Shown: piece after piece, positions 8,160 to 15,282 of the stretch | Numbering within the stretch: the first letter of the stretch is position 1 | Layout of the letters: each line of letters opens with the position of its first letter | The notes under the pieces: model-generated | Seen by the model: the letters and a program-made list of their open reading frames with translations, nothing else | The model's database searches: none | Told to the model about the DNA's origin: nothing | Assembly: GCF_000374405.1 (NCBI RefSeq) | Contig: NZ_KB894224.1 | Coordinates: 1-47,533 of the forward strand | Length of the DNA stretch: 47,533 bases | Reading direction: 5' to 3' | DNA from: Riemerella columbina DSM 16469 | Lineage (GTDB): Bacteria > Bacteroidota > Bacteroidia > Flavobacteriales > Weeksellaceae | Translations under genes and position numbers: made by a program

Positions 8160-9881
8160 TTAGAACAAGAAATACAATTGGCTAAGAGGTAATTTTTCTG
8201 CTGGTTCGCAGGTTACCCATTCTCCATCTACAGTTACTTTGTAATTTTCAGGATTTACCTCTATTGTAGGGGTCTTGTCATTATGAATCAAGTCCGATTT
8301 AGAGATGTTACGACAATTACTAACGGGAAGTACCATTTTTTGTAATCCGTATGAGGCAATTGAGCCATTGTCAATTGATGCTTGAGAAACAAAAGTAGCA
8401 CAGATGCCAAATTTAGCTTTTCCATGAGCTCCAAACATATTTCTATAGATAATTGGCTGAGGTGTTGGAATAGAAGCATTTGGGTCTCCCATTTTACTTG
8501 CGATGACAAAACCTCCTTTTACAATCATCTCTGGTTTAGCTCCAAATAAAGCAGGTTTCCAAATTACCAAATCTGCAATTTTACCTACTTCGATAGAGCC
8601 TACATAGTTAGAGATTCCATGGGCAATAGCGGGGTTGATCGTGTATTTAGCAACATATCTCTTTACACGGAAGTTGTCATTTTCTTTTCCTTTATCCTCA
8701 TCAAGTTCCCCCCTTTGGTCATGCATTTTGCTTGCAGTCTGCCAGGTTCTTGTGATAACTTCTCCAGGTCTTCCCATTGCTTGAGAGTCAGAACTCATAA
8801 TACTGAATACTCCCATATCATGTAAAATATCTTCTGCTGCAATTGTTTCAGGTCGGATACGAGAATCTGCAAAAGCAACATCCTCAGGAATATTTTTACT
8901 CAAATGGTGGCACACCATTAACATATCTAGATGCTCATCTATGGTATTTACTGTATAAGGACGCGTAGGATTGGTAGAGGCTGGTAGTACATTGGGATAC
9001 ATTGCTGCTTTGATAATATCAGGTGCGTGACCTCCTCCTGCGCCTTCAGTGTGGAAGGTGTGAATTACACGCCCATCAATGGCTTTCATAGTGTCTTCTA
9101 AGAACCCTGCTTCATTTAATGTATCGGTATGAATCGCTACTTGTACATCGTATTGGTCAGCTACTTTTAATGCAGCATCAATTGTAGCAGGTGTAGCACC
9201 CCAGTCTTCATGTATTTTTACTCCTAAGGCTCCTGCTTCCACTTGCTCAGAAATAGGCTCAGTAGCAGAGCAGTTTCCTTTACCGAAGAATCCTAAATTC
9301 ATTGGGTATTCCTCGGCAGCTTCTAACATTTTTTGAATATTAAATTTTCCAGGTGTACAAGTGGTGGCATTGGTTCCATCATTAGGACCAGTACCTCCAC
9401 CAATCATTGTGGTAATACCGCTATATAACGCGGTTTCTATTTGTTGTGGACAGATATAGTGGATATGTGTGTCAATACCACCTGCGGTTACAATGTAACC
9501 ATTACCGCCGTGTACTTCTGTAGAAGCTCCAATAACCATACCAGGGGTTACGCCATCCATTGTGTCGGGATTACCTGCCTTACCAATTCCTACAATTTTT
9601 CCGTCCTTGATCCCAATATCAGCCTTTACGATTCCCCAGTGATCGACAATCGTTGCACCTGTGATACAAAGATCTAAAACACCTTCATCTCTTTTAGCAG
9701 TTACATTTTGTCCCATACCATCACGAACCGTTTTTCCACCCCCAAAGATGGCTTCATCTCCGTAATGAACATAATCTTTTTCAATCTCAATGATGAGGTT
9801 GGTATCGCCCAATCTAATTTTATCTCCTGTTGTAGGACCTAATATATTGGCGTATTGTTTTCTATCTACTTTCAAACTCAT
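8160..9881 (-). CDS. ureC: urease subunit alpha (catalytic)
   Basis: 573 aa; hydrolyses urea to ammonia and carbamate. All nickel ligands and catalytic residues of the family are present at a constant offset of +5 from Klebsiella numbering: His139 and His141 (THIH), carbamylated Lys222 (GVKIHED), His251, His277 and Asp365. The mobile-flap Cys324-His325 (MVCHHL) is also intact. Length matches bacterial UreC. It follows ureB by one base and is separated from the next gene by a stable hairpin, which may keep ureABC more abundant than the accessory genes. Confidence 0.98.
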   Translation of the reverse strand: MSLKVDRKQYANILGPTTGDKIRLGDTNLIIEIEKDYVHYGDEAIFGGGKTVRDGMGQNVTAKRDEGVLDLCITGATIVDHWGIVKADIGIKDGKIVGIGKAGNPDTMDGVTPGMVIGASTEVHGGNGYIVTAGGIDTHIHYICPQQIETALYSGITTMIGGGTGPNDGTNATTCTPGKFNIQKMLEAAEEYPMNLGFFGKGNCSATEPISEQVEAGALGVKIHEDWGATPATIDAALKVADQYDVQVAIHTDTLNEAGFLEDTMKAIDGRVIHTFHTEGAGGGHAPDIIKAAMYPNVLPASTNPTRPYTVNTIDEHLDMLMVCHHLSKNIPEDVAFADSRIRPETIAAEDILHDMGVFSIMSSDSQAMGRPGEVITRTWQTASKMHDQRGELDEDKGKENDNFRVKRYVAKYTINPAIAHGISNYVGSIEVGKIADLVIWKPALFGAKPEMIVKGGFVIASKMGDPNASIPTPQPIIYRNMFGAHGKAKFGICATFVSQASIDNGSIASYGLQKMVLPVSNCRNISKSDLIHNDKTPTIEVNPENYKVTVDGEWVTCEPAEKLPLSQLYFLF

Positions 9882-9882
9882 T

Positions 9883-10251
9883 TTATAAGGTTTTAAAATT
9901 TAATCTTTTTCCTTTTTTGAGGCTTTCTTGTTTTTTAGAATCGGAACTAATCTCCCCATTTACCAAATTGTTGAAACCCATAATTTTTTTGTTTCCTCCA
10001 ATTTCTACCAATTCCACTTCTTTTTCTTCTCCAGGCTCAAATCGTACTGCTGTACTTGCTACGATATTAAGGCGCATTCCAAATGCTTTTTCACGATCGA
10101 ATTGCATGGCTTTGTTTACTTCAAAAAAGTGATAATGGGAGCCTACTTGTATAGGGCGGTCACCAGTATTGGTAACTTTTATTTTTGTAGTGGCTCTACC
10201 TTCGTTACAAATGATAGTACCTTCTTTTACGATAATTTCTCCAGGAATCAT
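9883..10251 (-). CDS. ureB: urease subunit beta
   Basis: 122 aa structural subunit of the (alpha-beta-gamma)3 enzyme. It opens [19 protein letters not shown] and contains [20 protein letters not shown] and the [18 protein letters not shown] block typical of UreB. Starts 20 bases after ureA and ends one base before ureC. Separate ureA and ureB genes distinguish this from the fused Helicobacter form. Confidence 0.97.
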   Translation of the reverse strand: MIPGEIIVKEGTIICNEGRATTKIKVTNTGDRPIQVGSHYHFFEVNKAMQFDREKAFGMRLNIVASTAVRFEPGEEKEVELVEIGGNKKIMGFNNLVNGEISSDSKKQESLKKGKRLNFKTL

Positions 10252-10271
10252 TGTTTTTGGATTTTTTAAGG

Positions 10272-10574
10272 TTAGCGAATAGGGTTATGAACAGTTACGA
10301 GTTTAGTTCCATCTGGGAAGGTGGCTTCAATTTGTACCTCGTGAATCATCTCAGGTACTCCAGGCATCACATCTTCTCGGGTTAGAACTTTGGCTCCATC
10401 TTGCATCAGTTGAGCAACTGATTTACCATCTCTAGCACCCTCTAATAGGTAACTACTAATTAAAGCAATAGACTCAGGATAGTTTAGTTTTACTCCTCGG
10501 TCTTTTCTTTTTTGTGCTAATTCTCCTGCAAAATGCAACATTAGCTTCTCGGTTTCTCTGGGTGTTAAATGCAT
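10272..10574 (-). CDS. ureA: urease subunit gamma
   Basis: 100 aa, the usual length. The start [20 protein letters not shown] and the segments [20 protein letters not shown] and [20 protein letters not shown] are diagnostic. It is the first gene of the urease array. No consensus TTG-N19-TAnnTTTG promoter could be recognised in the ~100 bases upstream; a 7-bp hairpin (10614-10635) lies in the presumed leader. Confidence 0.97.
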   Translation of the reverse strand: MHLTPRETEKLMLHFAGELAQKRKDRGVKLNYPESIALISSYLLEGARDGKSVAQLMQDGAKVLTREDVMPGVPEMIHEVQIEATFPDGTKLVTVHNPIR

Positions 10575-10613
10575 ATTCGTAAATATTTATTATTGATTAA
10601 TGAATAGTTATAC

Positions 10614-10635
10614 CCCTTACTTAAATAGGTAAGGG
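10614..10635 (-). promoter_or_regulatory. hairpin upstream of ureA
   Basis: CCCTTAC at 10614-10620 and GTAAGGG at 10629-10635 form a perfect 7-bp stem with an 8-base loop, about 40 bases before the ureA start on the minus strand. No U-run follows on either strand. It may be a 5' leader structure of the urease mRNA or a weak end for the preceding small gene. Confidence 0.4.
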
Positions 10636-10680
10636 TTATTATTATGTTATAAAACTGGTTTTGGATTCTAATTTCTTGGT

Positions 10681-11073
10681 CTAACTATATAAAATAATAT
10701 GAAGAAATGTTAAATATCTATGCTTTTTACAATAGATATCTATGAACTTACAACAGTTCAAGAAAATTTTTAGAATGTTTGTTATTGTAGTCTGTTGTGA
10801 TATAAATTCAAACTTATTTTTTGTGTGATAAGAAAGAGATAGTAATGATTTATTTTTATTTTTAAAGCTAAACTCTTCGGCTTCAATTTCTTTTATATTA
10901 TCAAAAATATTGACTTTTTTATGTGCTTTTTTCTCTATTTTATTAACGATGAAATGGTTAACTGGTTGATGGTTTTTGAAACTATATGAATTAAACTTAC
11001 AGAATATTACACACGCTAATGTAAAAAATACAAAAGTTATAATAGGTTTTAATATGTAATATTTCTTCGTCAT
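10681..11073 (-). CDS. hypothetical small membrane-anchored protein
   Basis: 130 aa, not recognised. Residues ~8-26 form a hydrophobic segment (IITFVFFTLACVIFC), followed by a Lys-rich, hydrophilic region and a Cys/His/aromatic tail. Base composition is more AT-rich than in the urease genes, and the tail is low in information. It lies on the same strand as the urease genes, 106 bases upstream of ureA. It may be a real small secreted or anchored protein or a degraded remnant. Confidence 0.4.
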   Translation of the reverse strand: MTKKYYILKPIITFVFFTLACVIFCKFNSYSFKNHQPVNHFIVNKIEKKAHKKVNIFDNIKEIEAEEFSFKNKNKSLLSLSYHTKNKFEFISQQTTITNILKIFLNCCKFIDIYCKKHRYLTFLHIILYS

Positions 11074-11160
11074 TATATATTACAAATTTACAACAGTGAT
11101 ATTTATTAGTTATGTCTTAAATAAAGTAATATCTATTCAAAATCGTTACACATCTAAAAA

Positions 11161-11919
11161 TTAATTAAACCACTTGGAGTACTTAATAAAACCATTGATT
11201 GCCCAGTGGGTGGTGTAGTACAAGGATTTGAGCGTAGAAAATTTCATATAATCTTTGTAAACCAAGTATTGGTCTTTGATAATGCTGGTTTTCTTTCTAG
11301 AAACGCTCTGGCTATGCATACGGTATTTCGCCATAGTTTTGGGTAGTGGCTTACCTTCGGGGATTTTTTTGAGCAGGTTGAGCCACATCACATGGTCTTC
11401 TCTTTTGGTGCCTTCGGGAAAGTATTCTTTGCCTACCCTTTGGCTATCGTACATGGACGAAAGTAGCGACAAGCGACAGGTTTTAAGCAGGTTGTTAAAA
11501 GTGACGATGGTATCTGCTTTGAAGTCTTCGATTTGAGGTTCTAGTTGCTCGTTGCAGCGAGCGTAGTTGGAATAGGCGAGCTCAGCAGATTCTCGTTTCA
11601 TAAAACCGACCATTTCTTCCAGAAATTCAGGTGTCCAGTAATCGTCGGCATCCAGAAAGGTGATGAACCGTCCAGAGGCTTTTTCTAATGCTAAGTTTCT
11701 AGCGCGCCCCGCACCATGGTTATCTTTGGATTCTATTAAGAGGATACGAGGGTCGGCATATTGTTTAATAATATCTACCGAATGGTCGGCAGAATAGTCG
11801 TCCGAAATAATCCATTCCCAATCTTGAAAAGTCTGTGCCAATACCGATTCTATGGTTTGAGCCAAGAATTTTGATGCGTTGTAACATGGGGTAATGATAG
11901 AGACCTCTGCCATAGACAT
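11161..11919 (-). CDS. glycosyltransferase, family 2 (GT-A fold)
   Basis: About 252 aa from the ATG at 11919 (another in-frame ATG at 11913; a TTG further upstream is less likely). The N-terminal Rossmann-like block VSIITPCYNASKFLAQTIES and the metal-binding FLDADDYW motif with the DxD are characteristic, and the C-terminal part YRMHSQSVSRKK is common in capsule or LPS GT2 enzymes. A -7-like TATCTTTG lies 9 bases before the ATG on the minus strand (11929-11936). It stands alone, not in a polysaccharide cluster, so donor and acceptor cannot be assigned. Confidence 0.9.
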   Translation of the reverse strand: MSMAEVSIITPCYNASKFLAQTIESVLAQTFQDWEWIISDDYSADHSVDIIKQYADPRILLIESKDNHGAGRARNLALEKASGRFITFLDADDYWTPEFLEEMVGFMKRESAELAYSNYARCNEQLEPQIEDFKADTIVTFNNLLKTCRLSLLSSMYDSQRVGKEYFPEGTKREDHVMWLNLLKKIPEGKPLPKTMAKYRMHSQSVSRKKTSIIKDQYLVYKDYMKFSTLKSLYYTTHWAINGFIKYSKWFN

Positions 11920-12248
11920 TAATTTTTGCAAAGATAGAGAATTTATAGAGATTAGAGCTTAGATGTTAGAGTTTAGAATTGTAGAATGTACTAATGTAAG
12001 ATGTACCAATGTAAAAAGTATTAATGTAAAGGTGTAAAGATGTACCGATGTAAAATGTATAAATGTACCAGTGATATAGAGATTAGAGGCTAGAAATTAG
12101 AATTTAGACAAGAACAGCAATAGGCAGTAGGCTTTAAGCAGTAAGCTACTCAAAACTCTTAACTCAAAAACTTTTAACTCTTCATTTTTAATTTAAAATC
12201 TATCATTTAGCATTTATAATTCTTCTAAAATTTAATTTCTAAATCCTC

Positions 12249-12278
12249 TTGCACAATAAAAAAATTATTGTACCTTTG
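12249..12278 (+). promoter_or_regulatory. consensus Bacteroidota promoter
   Basis: TTG at 12249-12251, a 19-base spacer and TACCTTTG at 12271-12278 match the TTG-N19-TAnnTTTG consensus exactly. It points towards the CA-repeat ORF starting at 12287 and, ~680 bases on, the secreted protein gene at 12962. Confidence 0.7.
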
Positions 12279-12286
12279 TCGCCGTT

Positions 12287-12412
<126 letters not shown>

Positions 12413-12961
12413 TTCCTGCGTAGCGCGCGTATTATACAACTTTTTTTCGAAAAAAGAGATTAGAGGTGAGAGCTTAGAACTTAGTTTTTTGACGGCTATA
12501 TGCCGTAGGCTAAAGGCTTTAGGCAATCACTTGATATTTGCTTTAGGCAGTAAGCAGAAAGCGACAAGCCACTCAAAACTTAAAATTTATCACTCCTTAC
12601 TCGCTTTAGGCTTTAAGCCGAATGCAGGAACTCACTTATCACTTAACCCTTTTCACTTTTACCTTGCTGAAAGCCTAAAGCTTGAAGCTTACTGCTTATA
12701 TGCAGCCCTTTCTTTGGCATTCCTTGCCATGGGCTGTAGCCCTGTCCTCATTTTCTTTAAGTTGTGTGTTATATATCTGGGGGCAGGGCGTTTTTTATGT
12801 GCTTTAAGCCGTAAGCCGAAGGCAGTAGGCAAAAGGCTTAGAGCTTTATGCAATAACTCATTACTTGCCACTGGCAATTTAAAACAATTGGTGCAATTCT
12901 TAGTTGCAGGCTTTAATCCTGTAGCTACTAGACAAATAAATTATTAACAAATTTAAATTTT

Positions 12962-14029
12962 ATGAAAAAAATGATGAAACAATGGAGTGTGTTAGCCTTT
13001 TTAGGCTTAACCACAGCAGCATTGGCCCAAGAGGGGCGTGTAGGGATTAACACCACGGCGCCCAAAGCCACTTTGGAAGTGAAATCCAGTACGGCAAATG
13101 CCAACGCCACTACTAACGAGGGGATTATAGCACCAAAACTAACCAAAGCGCGCATTGCTCAGATAGCGGCACCTCAAGAGGGAACTTTGGTGTATGCTCT
13201 CAATACTACTTATAGCGGCACCAATAGTAAAGTAGCAAAAATTACCGAAAAAGGTTACTATTTCTACAACGGTACCGAGTGGGTAAAAGTACGAGATACC
13301 AACATTTACACGGAAAACGGCACGCTCTCTACCGACCGCATTGTAAACTTAGACAACAAAACCCTAACCTTTAGCGGTACTAATGCTCGGATAAAAGTCC
13401 CTAATATGCAGGAACAGACTTCTTCTATGGAAAATGTATCAAATGTAGTAATATCATCAATAGATGGAACACTGAGAAAGCGAACTGGATTTTGGAGATT
13501 GGGAGATGGTCCCATGCCTTCTGTTAAGGATATAAATGTTAGAAAATATATTTTAGATATAGGGGAAATTAATGTAGAAGCAGATGTTGTGAAAGTCAGA
13601 ACTCAGTTTGAATTTGCCTGTGGAAATGATGCAAATCAAAGCCCTAAAACCTATAGGCATACATATCAAGGCCAGATAACAATCCCTAAAAGTGATTGGA
13701 CATGGGTTTCTTTAAATAATCAGGAAGGTGTTCGTATCGATAATAATGGTTATTTGATTTTCTCTAAGCTGGAGAAAGGTATTGACAAAGACAATGTAGC
13801 TAAAAAATATTCTATGAAGAATGATGGAATATACCAACAATGTTGTTATAACAAAGATGAGAATTATAGTTCTGTATTTTGGCTATCTAGTACAAATGGA
13901 ATACAAAATGGTGATATTAAGGGTGGTCGTGTTTTTGAAAATGAGTACAACCCTAGAGATCAACAATGTAAACAAAGTATGATTTATTTCAGTAGGCAAA
14001 TAAGAGCAATTGAGTATGATATGAAATAG
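12962..14029 (+). CDS. secreted modular surface protein, unknown function
   Basis: 355 aa with a signal peptide (LAFLGLTTAALAQ, cut near residue 22). The mature N-terminus EGRVGINTTAPKATLEVKSS is a motif common in Flavobacteriia secreted proteins that resemble phage tail or head fibre segments, followed by GIIAPKLTKARIAQIAAPQE and YYFYNGTEWVKV. From about residue 150 the protein changes character: the DNA becomes more AT-rich and the sequence contains several Cys (FACGND, YQQCCYNKD, QQCKQS) and no known family. This head-and-variable-tail layout suggests exchange of the C-terminal part. Function is not assigned. Confidence 0.85.
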   Translation: MKKMMKQWSVLAFLGLTTAALAQEGRVGINTTAPKATLEVKSSTANANATTNEGIIAPKLTKARIAQIAAPQEGTLVYALNTTYSGTNSKVAKITEKGYYFYNGTEWVKVRDTNIYTENGTLSTDRIVNLDNKTLTFSGTNARIKVPNMQEQTSSMENVSNVVISSIDGTLRKRTGFWRLGDGPMPSVKDINVRKYILDIGEINVEADVVKVRTQFEFACGNDANQSPKTYRHTYQGQITIPKSDWTWVSLNNQEGVRIDNNGYLIFSKLEKGIDKDNVAKKYSMKNDGIYQQCCYNKDENYSSVFWLSSTNGIQNGDIKGGRVFENEYNPRDQQCKQSMIYFSRQIRAIEYDMK

Positions 14030-14085
14030 AAACTCTATATAAAAAAGGAGGGGTAATTATCAGATTTTATTAGTCAAGGTTGCCC

Positions 14086-14103
14086 CCCCTTTCTTGAAAG
14101 GGG
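14086..14103. terminator. strong short inverted repeat after the secreted protein gene
   Basis: CCCCTTTC at 14086-14093 and GAAAGGGG at 14096-14103 form a perfect 8-bp stem. No U-run follows on either strand, so it could end transcription only weakly; it lies 57 bases after the stop of the secreted protein gene and 48 bases before the HU-like gene. Confidence 0.4.
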
Positions 14104-14150
14104 AAAATAATACAAAATAAAAAGTTTAATTTTTTAAGAATTATAGAAAC

Positions 14151-14543
14151 ATGCCAGTAAAATACAATGTAGTGGAGCGTAAGAATCCGCAAAAGAGACA
14201 GGAGCCCGGCAAGTGGTATGCCAATGCCAAGGCAGATGGGGAGCTTACCCTTAAAGAAATAGCCGAGGAGATTTCTGGCGGCTCTACCACGGTGAGCGAT
14301 ACCGATGTTTTGGCAGTGCTTAATGAGATGATAAAGACCTGTACCCGCCATTTATCAGAGGGTAAAGTGGTGAAGTTTGGGGACTTTGGGAATTTCCAAG
14401 TCAGCCTTACCAGTGCCGGTGCAGAGACTAAGGATAAGTTTAATGACAGCCTAATTAAGGGGAACAAGATACAGTTTCGCCCAGGCGAGGCACTTCGCAA
14501 GATGCTCAAAACCGTGAAATACGAAAAATATAGCAAGAAGTAG
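14151..14543 (+). CDS. HU-related DNA-binding protein
   Basis: 130 aa; belongs to the Bacteroidota HU-like family that begins PVKYNVVERKNPQ and carries the HU/IHF core (VLNEMIKTCTRHLSEGKVVK, FGDFGNFQVSLTS) but ends in a Lys-rich tail. Canonical HU is ~90 aa; this family adds an N-terminal strand region. It would bind DNA as a dimer with low sequence preference. It is monocistronic, with a strong terminator directly downstream. Confidence 0.92.
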   Translation: MPVKYNVVERKNPQKRQEPGKWYANAKADGELTLKEIAEEISGGSTTVSDTDVLAVLNEMIKTCTRHLSEGKVVKFGDFGNFQVSLTSAGAETKDKFNDSLIKGNKIQFRPGEALRKMLKTVKYEKYSKK

Positions 14544-14564
14544 AGTGTAACTTTTTATAAGTTC

Positions 14565-14604
14565 AGAGGGGGGAAGCCGTATGGGGCTATCCCCCTCTTT
14601 TTTT
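14565..14604 (+). terminator. intrinsic terminator of the HU-like gene
   Basis: AGAGGGGG at 14565-14572 pairs with CCCCCTCT at 14591-14598, an inner AGCC/GGCT stem extends it, and a run of T follows directly. Confidence 0.9.
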
Positions 14605-14690
14605 AGTATTATATATAAGGTATAAAATCTATGGGGTAGAAGATGAAAGCTTTTGCGTGGATTGATGGGATAGTTTGCGTGCGCCGATGG

Positions 14691-14720
14691 GAGCGTTCCC
14701 GTCGTGCGACGGGAACGCTC
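14691..14720. repeat. GC-rich 14-bp perfect palindrome
   Basis: GAGCGTTCCCGTCG and its exact reverse complement CGACGGGAACGCTC are separated by TG. It is much more GC-rich than its surroundings and has no T-run, so it looks like a REP-type element and not a terminator. Confidence 0.85.
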
Positions 14721-14988
14721 GCGTAGAGAGCTGCTTGCTTTTAGCCTTGGTCGGTAAAAAATTAGAGAGACATCACCGCTTTTTTATAGACTTCCAAACA
14801 ACGCAGTCGGCTGGTTTTTACCTCCACCATAGGCTCGGGATATTGGGTAGTGCCAAACTTTTCGGTTATGAGTTACGCATAACCACGCAGTTTAGCAATA
14901 TCACTTTTAATTTAAAATCTATAATTTGGCATTTATAATTCACTTAACACTTTTAACTCGACTAATTTATTGTTCTAACTAACAGATT

Positions 14989-15003
14989 CTGAAACAAGTT
15001 CAG
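14989..15003. repeat. CTGAAACAAGTTCAG extragenic element, copy 1
   Basis: The imperfect palindrome CTGAA-N5-TTCAG followed by GGTGACACGC. An inverted relative lies at 25361-25375. Related short elements are widespread in intergenic DNA of Bacteroidota. Confidence 0.7.
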
Positions 15004-15282
15004 GGTGACACGCTGAATAAATTTTGCCAAAGGCTATAAGCAACAGGCAGAAAGCCGTAAGCCACTCACCACTCAAAACTTTTAACTCTTCACTTTTAAT
15101 TTATAATCTATAATTTAGCATTTATAATTCACTTAAAACTCATCACTCAACACTTTTAACTTCATTTACCCCTCCAAATTAAATGGTGGTTAGAAAAAAT
15201 AGGGTTGAAACTCGTTATTTTGCAATCAAAGACTTAAATTTGTGGTTCGGAATGTTTAAAAGAATTAAATCTTATCAATTAT

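Larger units (their letters stand above)
14605..15282. repeat. non-coding repeat region between the HU-like gene and leuS
   Basis: About 680 bases without a supported gene. It contains a 14-bp perfect palindrome (14691-14720), a CTGAAACAAGTTCAG element (14989-15003), and two copies of the ACTTTTAATTTA-ATCTATAATTT-GCATTTATAATTCACTTA repeat (~14900-14945 and ~15090-15140) that also occurs near 12180-12225. The last ~100 bases should hold the leuS promoter; a -7-like TAAATTTG at 15235-15242 is visible without a well-placed TTG. Confidence 0.7.

Noticed and set aside
10575-10680. Nickel-cobalt riboswitch before ureA
   Set aside because: Only one simple 7-bp hairpin is visible; the four-way junction of NiCo riboswitches is not.
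12489-12947. Open frame of ~150 codons on the plus strand in the repeat region
   Set aside because: It starts with TTG and consists of GGCTTTAAGCC-type repeats that recur elsewhere without being open; no family features. Mentioned only because the CA tract could bring it into frame.
14141-14536. Long minus-strand frame opposite the HU-like gene
   Set aside because: The plus-strand HU-related protein is clear and has its own terminator; the antisense frame is a shadow.
14675-14938. Plus-strand frame of 87 codons between the HU-like gene and leuS
   Set aside because: It runs through the 14-bp palindrome and the extragenic repeat; no protein-like features.
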